Position numbers and translations under genes: made by a program | Source: Leptodontidium sp. MPI-SDFR-AT-0119 | Lineage: Eukaryota; Ascomycota; Leotiomycetes; Helotiales; Leptodontidiaceae | Reading direction: 5' to 3' | DNA length: 64,000 nt | Assembly (NCBI GenBank): GCA_020726505.1 | Contig: JAHLEZ010000005.1 | Span: 868,001 to 932,000 of the forward strand | In this document: piece after piece, positions 33,819-43,489 of the stretch | Position numbering within the stretch: the first letter of the stretch is position 1 | Layout of the letters: each line of letters starts with the position of its first letter | The notes under the pieces: generated by a model | Database searches by the model: none | What the model saw: only the letters and a program-made list of their open reading frames with translations | What the model was told of the DNA's origin: nothing

Positions 33819-34906
33819 ATGCTTTTCAAGTCTCTCACCCTCGCGGCTGTGGCTAGCACCGTCGCTGCCCAGAACATGTCGTTCTGTGACAAGTACACTA
33901 CTGCTCTGTTCATGAACAACACTGCTGAGAATCAGTTGAAGTTGTTGACTGCCGTTGTCAACACTGCCGTTATTGGAAACTGTAAGCTTCCTCATTCTGA
34001 AGCTCCGGCTTTTCAACACGCTTTTGTAAGTTAACATCTCGCAGACTCCGCTACTACGACTGGCAAAGCCGTCGCTGGTATCCTCGCCCCAGGCACGGTC
34101 AATGGCACCGCTGTCAACCTCCTCCCATACTTCAATGGTGGCTTCGCCTCCAGCAACCGTGGTGGTAGCTCCGGTGTCTCAGTCAACTTCCTGGATGACG
34201 GAGGAGCTGCTCCTCTGGCCATGGGAATGCCGGCCAACGGCACCAACTCAAACCAATAGTACGTATATCCGCTCAGAAAGACATCTTACTTCCGCTAACG
34301 CAAAATCAGCATGCTCCTGACTCACTTGTACGAATACTTCGGTACCCTCCTCCAATGCAGTCAACAAGGCAAGACTCCCTTCGATGCCTATGCAGGCGAG
34401 GCCTCCCAATACAACGTCCACAAGTGAGTCCCTATCCCACTCCTCTCCCTTTTCCCAACAGCACACGCCTAATACGAATGAATAGGTTCATGGACCTCTC
34501 CCAAGCCGAAGTAACCTACTTCATCGAGCAAGTCGCCGGCTCCGCAATGTCCTTCGGTGTCTCCGCTGATGACCTCACACCCGTTGGCACCGCCTTGATG
34601 ACACTCTTCGGATACCGCTGCTCGCCCCCAACCACCGTCATTCCTGCCCAAGGATCTCAAGGCCAGAGCATCTGCCAGGCTGAGGACTGTCCTCTTGCAC
34701 CGATGGGTAACTGTGATGGATACACTTACATGGAGCCATCTGTTGCAGTTTCCTCGTTGGTGCCTAGCGCCACTGCTTCTGCCACAGGAACTGCGAGCGT
34801 GACCCCAACAGCTAGTGGGACCACACCTGTTGCTACTGGTGCTGCTGCTTCAGTGGGGATGAGCTTTGCTGCCGTTGTCGGAGGTTTTGTTGCACTTGTT
34901 TTGTAA
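33819..34906 (+). CDS. GPI-anchored secreted protein with a truncated-globin-like segment
   Basis: Four exons (33819-33981, 34045-34258, 34310-34423, 34486-34906) give 303 residues. There is a signal peptide (MLFKSLTLAAVASTVAA) and a C-terminal Thr/Ser/Ala stalk ending in a hydrophobic GPI-type tail. In between is a conserved-looking domain with SFCDKYTTALF, LLTHLYEYFGTLLQC, YAGEASQYNVHKFMDLS, EVTYFIEQV and SFGVSADDLTPVG. The last blocks line up by eye with the E-to-H helices of group I truncated hemoglobins (Y.G..M..xH..L.I...F...GV), with the VHKFM histidine at the proximal-ligand position. That link is inference. Five further cysteines follow (GYRC, SIC, EDC, GNC and nearby). All three splice joins restore split codons. 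Confidence 0.82.
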
Positions 34907-35601
34907 GCGAGATGTGATGGAGAGCTATTGTGTATAGTGCCCGCACGCATATATGTGTATTTTACGAAGAGATTGCAGATTTCCGCAGGTAGTTGCTACC
35001 GTCCTGCATGGTGAGGATACGGGCTTGGCTAGTTAATAATACGGCTTAACCTAATTACTCTAGCACTAAGTCGCATAAACAAGTGAATCAAGTCCCATCC
35101 TAGAATGGAATTCCTTCCGGCTGTTCTTCGCCCCCACTCTATCTGCTTATCTCTAGCATTGCCTAGCTTGGACTCCCTCGTCCTGTCCTTGACTCTCCTC
35201 TTCCTCCTGTCCGCTTTACCTTATCTCCTCCCGTTTCCCATTCTCTCAACCTCTTTGACCCCTACTCTGCAAATTAGGCAGCCAATACCGCAGCCCGATG
35301 GTCTCATTATCTTACCCATGGCGGTCGCCTGCTCCACCAGCCTCTTTCTAATAAGTGCTTGGCTTTATCTGTGCAGTCTGTTATGATGATTGCCAATAAG
35401 CTGAGCAGAATGACAAGTAAGACCATCAAGACCTCAGTCCAGAAGTAGGTATGCCAATTCAAGGCATGTGCGGCATTTGAAATACAAGTAATTGCCAGAA
35501 AGAAGTATGGTTACTCTGAAGAGCCTGATTAATTCTCGAGCATGACCATCGTTGAAGTCTGTCACAAGCTGCCTCCATCTGCCTCCAATCCCAGAAGTAT
35601 T
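34907..35601. other. convergent intergenic region
   Basis: 3' regions of the globin-like gene (+) and an SDR gene (-). A 93-codon Leu/Ser-rich ORF at 35105-35386 comes from pyrimidine-rich sequence and is not credible as a gene. Confidence 0.45.
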
Positions 35602-36697
35602 CTAATTGAAAACAATACCACCGTCAATAATCAATGTCTGCCCTGTCATATAGTCGCTGTCCGGGCTAGCGAGATAGCTCACAGTCTTAGCGACATCTTC
35701 CGGAACACTCGTTCTCCCCAAAGCAATCAAATCATTCGAGTACTTCGTAATAGTATCCCCCTTCTTCGCACCCGTCTTCTTGCCCAACTCCTCATCAATC
35801 AAATCCCACATCGCAGTCCCGACAATCCCCGGCGCGTAGCCATTGACAGTAATCTTATGCTCCGCCATCTCCATAGCAAAAGCCTGCGTGAATCCTCGAA
35901 CGGCAAACTTCGAGGCGGAGTAATGGGATAACATGGCGAAAGGTTTGAAAGCCACGATACTTGCAGCCAGGAATTAACTCACACCTTCCATCAAGATCTT
36001 GTTTTCACGAAAGACGGGGGGCATCATCACTGATTCATTATCACGAAAGGATGGGGATAGGGAAGGACAAACCTCGCAGCCCCAACGATCTTCCCGCCAC
36101 CACCTTGCTTGATCATCTGCTTCGCAGCCGCACTATAGCAATTGAACACCCCAAACACATTAACCTCAAACATGCGCCTGACATCGTCTTCTGTCAGATC
36201 AAGCAACGCTTTCACTTGTGCGATTCCAGCGTTAGCGATCATGACGTTGAGGGGGCCGAGGTTCTTGACTGCTGCGTCGATGAGGGCTTCGACTTCAGAT
36301 AACTTCGAGACGTCGGCGACGTGGCCGTATGATGAGCGGCCTAGGTCTTGGATCTCTTTGACCGTCTATGGTAGAGTTGAATGTCAGCTGAACGTTTTGA
36401 TGCGGGGAGGAGTGGAGTGGGCGGCATAGGGGGAAGGGAAAGGGAGTAAGCAGGCACTTACTTCATCAATACCAGCTTTGTTAGCTGCGATGTCGTTTAT
36501 GCAGACGTCGAATCCATCTTCGGCGAGTCTGATTGCAATTGCTTTTCCTCTGTTCTGATCAGCTACTGCCCAATACATAAAACTAAAAACTCCAAAGAAC
36601 GGGGGTTCACGGACATTCCTCGTGCAGAGCCAGTCACGATCGCGGTTCTCTTGCCATAATCTTTAGTCACGGCTGTGCTTTTCCCTTTGCTTGCCAT
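35602..36697 (-). CDS. short-chain dehydrogenase/reductase, diacetyl-reductase-like
   Basis: Four exons (35602-35959, 36073-36365, 36462-36549, 36615-36697) give a 273-residue classical SDR, the normal family length. Splicing restores TGSARGIGKAIAIRLA (the cofactor TGxxxGIG motif is itself split by an intron). MIANAGIA corresponds to the NNAG block, SIVAF carries the catalytic serine, and YSASKFAV the YxxxK pair. The C-terminus DGGIVFN is typical. Such enzymes are NAD(P)H-dependent oxidoreductases, and the nearest match by motif is the acetoin/diacetyl reductase group; substrate is not certain. Cytosolic. The first donor is GTCCGT rather than GTAAGT, unusual but it is the only join that restores the glycine motif. 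Confidence 0.9.
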
Positions 36698-37160
36698 TTC
36701 GGGGGGTGAGGTTTGAACGTGATAGATTGTGCAGAAGTATCTATGTATTCTGGATACAGGATTGAATGAAGATGTTGGTACTGTAAATCTGTGAATGAGA
36801 GAAGTCCTGGGTATGTTGACGACGAAGAGCTACCTACCTCCTCAGAAGGTGCACCTACTGCTGTATTTAAATCCTCTCCACGATCACAATAATGAGGGGT
36901 TCTTGGGGGAACGGAAGTAACAACCTCTAATATGGAGCCGGCGGGGTTCCGCAATTACCCCGCGCTGGGTGATTGGTGAACAGCTATCCGCCTCGTACGA
37001 CGGGGCTTGATTGAAAGCTAGTTTCTCGCGATACCTTCCTCCATAAGACTTAAACTACAGTAGGTGTTGATTCAGAGATGAGCCGCTATTTCCAGGCCCT
37101 GATTCATTGTTTGTTTGTGGTTGGCGGGAATAAGGAGGAAGTTCATGGCGGCAAAGTCAC
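36698..37160. other. intergenic region
   Basis: Upstream region of the SDR gene. No feature recognised. Confidence 0.4.
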
Positions 37161-37436
37161 TCACTCATTTCGCATCCTCCTCGCCGAAGTGACGAAAACA
37201 ATTTTTTTTTTTTTGATCCTGTCCACTTCGACCGAGCCCTCATCAGCAATAACTCTCTCCATCAAGTTACCACATGTGACCAGTGCTGCTGTGGCGCAAC
37301 CGGGTCCCACTGATTTAGAGGCAACTAAATCCTCTGCACTGCCGAGTAGAAGAGTTAAAAAAGTTATTATATGCTTGTGCGATTCATCGATCCCACCAGG
37401 AGGGCCGGTCCATCTTGCGTTCGAAGTAGTCGCCAT
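37161..37436 (-). CDS. possible small protein, 91 residues
   Basis: The ORF from ATG 37436 reads KHIITFLTLLLGSAEDLV, SVGPGCATAALVTCGNLMER, and a lysine run encoded by 13 consecutive A on this strand. The order of hydrophobic and glycine residues is protein-like and faintly recalls the Alba-type fold, but I cannot assign it. It has no introns and lies about 460 bp from the SDR start. An in-frame upstream ATG at 37469 would add 11 residues. It may be a chance ORF. Confidence 0.35.
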   Translation of the reverse strand: MATTSNARWTGPPGGIDESHKHIITFLTLLLGSAEDLVASKSVGPGCATAALVTCGNLMERVIADEGSVEVDRIKKKKIVFVTSARRMRNE

Positions 37437-37628
37437 GATGAGGTTGGATACTACGAAGGAGTTTGACACATCTCATGTGTTCCCAGTACTTTGGACGATG
37501 AGAATCCAATGCAATTACATACAAAACCAACACCCCATGGTCTGTCTTCATTAACTTCTTCTTACGGGACCACAGCATTACTAAGAATTTCCCCAGGGTC
37601 CAACAACAGAAAACGCATCATCAGACCA

Positions 37629-39291
37629 TCACGGAACACACGCCATGAGCTCAGGCTCAAAACGACGTCCGGAATTGATACCAACAAACTGGAACTTCAA
37701 TAGTGGCGTCCCTCGTTTGTGTTGCAAAACGTAATGGTAATCCTTCTTCCCATCCGCTGTAGACATTTTGTGATGACGCGATCTATATTCGAGTTTCAAC
37801 CACGAAAGCTTTTCAAACTGGCACAAGATAAAGAGCCAGGACACATCAGCCTAAAACTATTAGCAGGTATTTCGATAATTTCGTATATAACTAGGGACGC
37901 TTACTTGGTCTGCAGCCGGATCGCGATGCACTCCCAAGGTCTCGATGTTAGGGCAACTCTTCTGGACCTCCTGCAGATCTTTCGTTCGAAGAACATTGTC
38001 CGTCCCAACTTGCATTCTTAATTTCTTAAGGCCTGGTCCCACCTTTGCTATGAAAGGCACTAGAGCTGCCGGGGAAAATTCGAAGATCGTCAGGTCTTCC
38101 AGCTGAGGCAAAATCACGATGAATTCACCCAGCTCGATATTCGGACTTGGAGGGAAAGTATACGAGAATGGTGTTGGATTACGACAGTCGACTTTCTTCA
38201 GTTGAGGGAACTGTTGTGACAATGCCGAGACGAGAAAGGCACGGTTCGAATTCTGTTTCTTGGACAGTAGTATCAGAGTTTCGAGTTTGGAGAAATCCCA
38301 GATGAGAGCTGTGTCGGAAGGACTGTGTGACCACTGGTAATTCCACAGCTTCAGTTCTTTGAGTGGCGGTAAGCGACCTTCGGAAACTTTGAAGGCGTAT
38401 CTGTCTAAGGATTTGAGGTGCAGCTTTTGGATGTTGGGTGAGTCCACCAAACAGCTCTGGAGGTTAGAGTCGCACATGTAGAGAGCAACGTCAATTGATA
38501 CGAGATTCTGGAAACCTTGAGGAAATACCGGATTGCAGACTTGTGTATCGTTAGCCAAAATTCTGCTTTAAAAAATCAACATGAATAGAAGGTACGTTGA
38601 TGCTTACTCGAAGGACAATCAAAAAGGACCTGCACATCTGGTCTCTCTAGAAACGCATCGTACACGATTTCAGGAATTTCTGTAACCTCCCCTACCTTTT
38701 GCATTGCTTTCTTTCCCCGCAGGGGGGTGAAATGGCACCTATTATTCCATTAGCTCATTATACAGTAATCTTATCAACCAGTTCATGTCCTATGGCCACT
38801 CACGTAATCGACTTAAGCCTACCACACTCCGATAGAATCTTCACAGTATCTTCATGCTTAAACTTTTTGTCGCTTCTAGGGATATCCCCCACATGTACCG
38901 TCACATGTCTAGCATTTTGACGGATGTGCATCAAGATCCTCTGGTACGTCTCATCTTCGGGATCGAGCTTATGTTGAAAGGCTTTGTAGCCACTGTCGAC
39001 TTTGGCGTATACGATTGGAATCAAGATCTGGTCCCATTGGCGACATACCAGGCGCCATTTGTGAGGCTGGTACATCCTTTCCGTGACTTTGTCATCTTGT
39101 TGAATCATTCTTCGGGCGGACTCTTGACGTTTGAATAGCTGTGATACTTTCAGTGAGAATTGTTTACTTGCTAAGATTGATGGACTTACCAGATCGAATA
39201 TCATGATCATGATATCTTCGTCCAAAACCGCCAAGCTCGCTGCACTTCTCGCAGCAACATCGTCGATAGCGAGCGACTGAAATGACTCCAT
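37629..39291 (-). CDS. F-box protein with leucine-rich C-terminus
   Basis: Five exons (37629-37850, 37905-38539, 38608-38738, 38804-39138, 39190-39291) give 474 residues. Residues about 20-75 match an F-box-like block: LAVLDEDIMIMIFDLL, then KWRLVCRQWDQILIPIVYAKV. F-box proteins usually recruit targets to SCF ubiquitin ligases through Skp1. The rest shows recurrent L-x-x-L-x-L strands (LKELKLW, LETLILL, LEDLTIF, LKKLRMQ), as in irregular leucine-rich repeats. The third intron (38540-38607) uses an acceptor after a CTAAC branch site, and only that choice keeps the long downstream frame. No signal peptide. Fungal genomes carry many such fast-evolving F-box genes; the target is unknown. Confidence 0.82.
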
Positions 39292-39656
39292 TCTGTGACC
39301 CTGGCTAAGCCCGTAGATCTGGACTGGGTCGGTGAAGTATTTGTCTTGTATATCTCTGGGAGAAGAAATAACCTAAAATGAGAGATATCGGGTAATGATA
39401 TTTACCGAACAGGAAGGTGGCATGATGACTCATCCGGACGGACCTCAGGACATGAAAAATGCTCTACTCAAAAGTAACTCAACATCGAGATTTCGATCCG
39501 CAAGCCAAAATAGAGGTTCTGGAACAACACACTCCTCGTTTTCATTCAATTCTAAGCAAGAATCCATCGCCCCCTTGCCCACTCTCGCTTATCGCAAAAT
39601 CCCCATTCACAAAATTGCAGAAAGGAGCCTCGGGTTCCGGACATCCAATGAATTGA
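39292..39656. other. intergenic region
   Basis: Between the F-box gene start and the 3' end of the lysine-rich ORF. No feature recognised. Confidence 0.4.
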
Positions 39657-40420
39657 CTATGGCAAATAATCTTCATCCAACTCCAAATCCCGATCCTGGT
39701 CTCGCTGATGACCCCAAGCTTCATCTCCCAATCTATCGACCTCCCTAGACTGAACCTCCATTCTCTTCTCCTTGGCTTCTCTCTCCATTCTCTCCTTCTC
39801 AATAACTCGCCATCCGGTATCCATCAACATTATCTCATTTGCTCCAGCTTCATCATCAGCACGCTGCCTCTTTAATCTCACCTTCTCTGCCTTCATCCGG
39901 TCGACACTCCCAAAGCCTTGATATGACTGACGATAAACAGGCCGAGAAGCCTCTCTAGCTGCCTCTTTAGCTGCCTCTTTAGCTGCCTCTCTAGCCGCCT
40001 TTCCACTCTTGGTATCGTCCCGGTTAACAGTCTCCAACAGTTTCTTTATCCTTGATCTTGTCTAAATTCTTCTCCGTCGCAGCATCGAGACTTTTGAAGA
40101 TTCGGCAGTTGACTTTCATGGCGTCGGTACGATCAGCGTCGGCGGTATTCTTGTAGGCTTCACGGGCTTTGGTAATGCCGATTTTGATCCAGATGTGGAA
40201 GGATTTAGGGTCGTAGGAGTGTTCATTGAGGAATTTCTGCCGGTTTGTGATTAGCTTCAATGACTTAGATCGTAACGCTATGGATATGGAGATTGGGATA
40301 ATGAGAGAAACCCCATAATCTTACATTGCTTTCGATAATGGCGGAGATTGAAATTACATGCTCTGGAACTGGAGCGGAAATGGTAAAGGAGGGACGGGTT
40401 GCTGAGGAGTAGAAAGTTCG
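39657..40420 (-). pseudogene. Lys/Glu-rich unknown gene, apparently frameshifted
   Basis: Two coding-like segments abut in different frames. The upstream one spans about 40420-40040 and includes a good intron (40237-40324, GTAAGA...GCAG). It reads SAIIESN, then KFLNEHSYDPKSFHIWIKI and VNCRIFKSLDAATEKN. The downstream one (39657-40036) has an AAKEAAKEAAREA repeat made of 12-bp units and a charged coiled-coil-like tail ending DLELDEDYLP. Deleting one A near 40041-40043 would fuse them; an unusual intron could also do so. The start codon of the upstream frame is not clear either. Family unknown. Confidence 0.4.
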
Positions 40421-41344
40421 CGCATGTTGCGACCGTATTGGTCTGTCATGATGCTGATAGTGAAGTCTTGGTAGAGTTGTTGACAGAGAAGATATTGTAG
40501 AGCGAGAGTTTGAAATCAGAGAGAACTTTTGCTGGGAAGGGTTGCAGTAGAGGACTGTAGACTCTATTGTTATTGTGGTTGGAGGAAGAAGAGTTGCAGT
40601 CGTTAGCTTGAGGAAGAAAATGTTTGCTTTGGCAGAGTGTGGAAATACATACGGACTGAGGTGGAGGTGAATTTGCAGCCACTCGGCGAGTGATCTGATT
40701 TTCGCTTTTGTGTTTTGTATTCACTCATTCCAATTCTCTGTTGTGAACTTCAACTTTCCAAGATCTGAGCAAGGAATTAGCTTCTGACGGAACAACGTAT
40801 GCTCCATTCAAGTGCCAACATCGAATAGCTATGGAAACTCTCGGGTGACAGACCAGCAACACCTCTGAACGCTTTGGCGAACTGGAGGACAAACTACTTA
40901 CAAGTAGTCGATGCACCCGTAATCGCATAAAAAGGCGCAGTCGATGTGTTCCATGCCCAATTATGGAGTAGGTTTAATATGCAGCCAGAGCATGTGAAGG
41001 CATCATGGGCGATTCAGCCCTCTTCCCGAATCTTGGACATCCGGATAGGAGGCATCAGATCCCCAAAACTTGTCCCTTAAATAGATTCCACACCCACACT
41101 TCAATGTCACAAATGGAAGTGAAGACATTCAAAAGCCCTAGAAAAGCACTCCTCGAGGTAACCTCGAGGAATTCACTGACAAGAATGGTTGGCTGAGAGT
41201 GGTCTGTCTTGAATGGCCCATGGCCTGTGCCAGAGGAGCATGCGAGCTCCTACGGAACCAGGGGGGTGGATACTCGTTCTCAGTGGCGGTTCGATTTGAT
41301 TTTGAATTTAATTATTATCACAAGAAAGAGACTGCAAGAGAAGA
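40421..41344. other. intergenic region with palindrome
   Basis: Overlapping ORFs at 40446-40724 and 40725-40928 are Ser/Asn-rich and probably UTR. The stretch contains the palindrome at 41150-41170. Confidence 0.45.
41150..41170. repeat. perfect 21-bp inverted repeat
   Basis: Arms TCCTCGAGGT (41150-41159) and ACCTCGAGGA (41161-41170) with a single central A. It could form a cruciform or be a dimeric protein-binding site. No nearby gene start explains it. Confidence 0.85.
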
Positions 41345-42095
41345 CTATGAGGGGAGACTACCACCCGTCTGCGGTTCCTCAGGGGACAACAACTCGCCTC
41401 TTGTACCTGGCTGTTGAGCTGGGATACCTCCACTGCTGAAGCTACCACCGAACGGGTCTTTGATGGGCACTTGACCCTGGTCACCGGTTTGAGGTTGAGG
41501 TTCGGTAGATCCAGATCCTTGAGTGCCTGATTGCGAGTTTGTGACATCCCCGCTAGTGGTCGGCTTGTTAGTAGAGTCGAAATTGCCGCCGAGTGGGCCC
41601 TTAAAGTATCCAGAGCCGTCTATATTTGGCTCAGTTTGGTCGAAGCCACTAATAGAAGGTTGATTAGGATTCACAGAAACTCCACCTTGGTCGACTGAAC
41701 CTCCTTGCTGGTCTAGTTTGATAGAGATATTACCAGTGCTATGTTCGGGGTCAACAGGTATATCTCCCTGCTGTCCTTGCTGTCCTGGCTGCACTGGGAC
41801 TCCACCTTGGTCGAATGATCCAGTACTATGTTCAGAAGTTACCGGAATGCCGCCTTGCGAAGGATGCTCTAGATAAGGAAGGACTTGTTGACCTGGATTT
41901 ACTGGTACGCCGCCTTGCTGACCTGGCTGTACTAAAATACCACCTTGGTCGAACGATCCTGTACCTGGTCCTTGATTCACGGGTACCCCACCCTGTTGTT
42001 GATTTGAGTTGGATGGCACGCCTCCTTGTTGGCCCGGCTGGAATGGGAAGCCACCCTGCTGCTGCCCCGGATTTACAGGAAACCCTCCTATATTT
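41345..42095 (-). pseudogene. Gly/Gln-rich tandem-repeat ORF lacking a start
   Basis: The reading frame is made of about ten degenerate repeats built on GGVPVNPGQQ and TGSFDQGG. It then passes into an acidic/Ser-rich region with GGNFDSTNKP and ends at 41345. Upstream, the frame meets a TAG near 42104 just beyond the first repeat, and no in-frame ATG precedes the repeats except one inside them (42019). Either an upstream exon joins at the TATAG near 42095, or the 5' end was lost. Composition resembles secreted or disordered repeat proteins. The family is not recognised. Confidence 0.45.
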
Positions 42096-42369
42096 GGAAG
42101 AGACTATTCAAGCGATAGCTGATGAGATCTCAATCAGTACCTCGGGCTTGCTGGCTGAATTCGAGGCAAGGAGGGCAAAAACTTGCCACGATAGGAAGCC
42201 GATTGGGTGTGTGGCAATTGCGTATTTCTTGAGTTTGGCACCGCTGGGAATTGCGATTGGTGTGAAGACATTGAGTGAGGAGCAGAGTAAGTATATTGCA
42301 GGGCAATTGGCTGTTGTCAGTAGTAAGATTGGTCTCAGAAGGCTGTTGAGAGAACAGTGGCGTAGATGA
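42090..42369 (+). other. C-terminal ORF fragment on the opposite strand
   Basis: Directly upstream of the repeat ORF, the plus strand reads a protein-like segment: LYLEETIQAIADEISISTSG, then CVAIAYFLSLAPLGIAIGVK (a likely membrane helix) and SKIGLRRLLREQWRR, ending at 42369. Its frame continues leftwards only through the repeat region in antisense. It may be the 3' end of a gene whose 5' part is missing, suggesting a breakpoint near 42090-42100. Confidence 0.35.
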
Positions 42370-42472
42370 ATACATGGTATCACAACGAGCTGACTCATGA
42401 TTCTCGTGCTATCTTTGATTCTCATGCAACCTATTATTCTCATGCTAGTACATGTCGGCTTTGTGGCTGTAG

Positions 42473-42904
42473 CTAGGCGAGCTGGCGAGGTTGATTTTGC
42501 TTCTGGTATTTTTGGAGATACTTGTCAATCTTAGCAAGAAAAACTTCTCCATTCTCGCTCTTAGGAAGCCGAGTGTACATCAGATCTAACAATCCGTTGC
42601 TTTCGATTGATTCCCTTCTCTTTAGCTTCGGCTCCTTGAGAATATTTGGCAGGCCTGATCGTCTACTTGGAGCAAAAGAAGTCGTACTGTATCCAATCAT
42701 TAGAGCACATAGCTTGAAACCGTCCTTGAAGTTCAGCGGTGGCGAGTCTTTGAAGACGGTGTGGTCCTTGATAATGCCTTCCATGTCAGCCCAAACTGGG
42801 TATCTGGGACTGCCAATCTTGACAGCGTTGTAAAGATGAACAACAGCTTGGGCGTTGCCCCAAATATTGACAACAATTGATGCCATTTTCTTGCATGAGC
42901 ACAT
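42473..42904 (-). pseudogene. unknown ORF fragment
   Basis: The frame reads ASIVVNIWGNAQAVVHLYNA, WADMEGIIKDHTVFKDSPPL, FKDGFKLCALMIGYSTTSFA and a Lys/Gln-rich end. It has features of a fragment of a larger fungal protein of unknown function, but no clean start: the ATGs at its 5' end fall in a Cys/Lys-rich lead-in. Upstream sequence is coding-like in another frame. Decayed gene or missed exon structure. Confidence 0.3.
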
Positions 42905-43489
42905 CCAGATGCATCACCATATTTCCACACAGAATCGGGTGTCGACGCAACAGGCAGAATTTCACTGCCGGCTCTGTGTCTAGACCTATTGCCTTCGTGG
43001 CTCTGCTTTTCGTCGGGCCAAGGAAGTCTGCTTTAATTTGGATGTCGAGAATAATTTTGAGTTGGAGAATGCGATCATCAATCGTGAGCCAATTACCGAG
43101 TATTCTCGTTTCAGACTTAACTTCTTTTTTTTTGTGCTAGTTCCGGTTTAGCCTCTCGACGTGAGCAACGGCAGCTTTAACCTGAGCTGAGGGCGAGCCT
43201 TCGCGAGTGTAGCCTGATCACGGCCTGATCAACTTGAGCATATGGCAGGGTCAGCCTGAGCATGTATTAAGAAGCTTATTTTAGCTCCCTTGAGTTCCGG
43301 CTGTGCTTTACTTATTGCCTCCAGGCGTAGATCCTTTTTAAGCCCCCTGCAGAGGAGTTCTCCGGGACCATTTTTAGATTCATAACTTGAGTACTTATTG
43401 AGCCTGTGTCTTTGTTTAGTCTTTGTTTTAATTTTGTTCTGTTTTATGCCTGATTTATACTCCTAGTACGCCACTCTAGATTATGTTTA
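42905..43489. other. intergenic region
   Basis: T-rich (run of T near 43125) with short echoing phrases such as GCCTGATCA and AGCCTGAGC around 43180-43265 that may be remnants of an old repeat. No ORF of note. Confidence 0.4.

Noticed and set aside
35105..35386. 93-codon Leu/Ser-rich plus-strand ORF
   Set aside because: Arises from a pyrimidine-rich stretch, which gives Leu, Ser and Pro in any frame; no other support.
41815..42089. Left part of the 184-codon plus-strand ORF
   Set aside because: Antisense to the Gly/Gln repeats; only the segment right of about 42090 has protein-like content.
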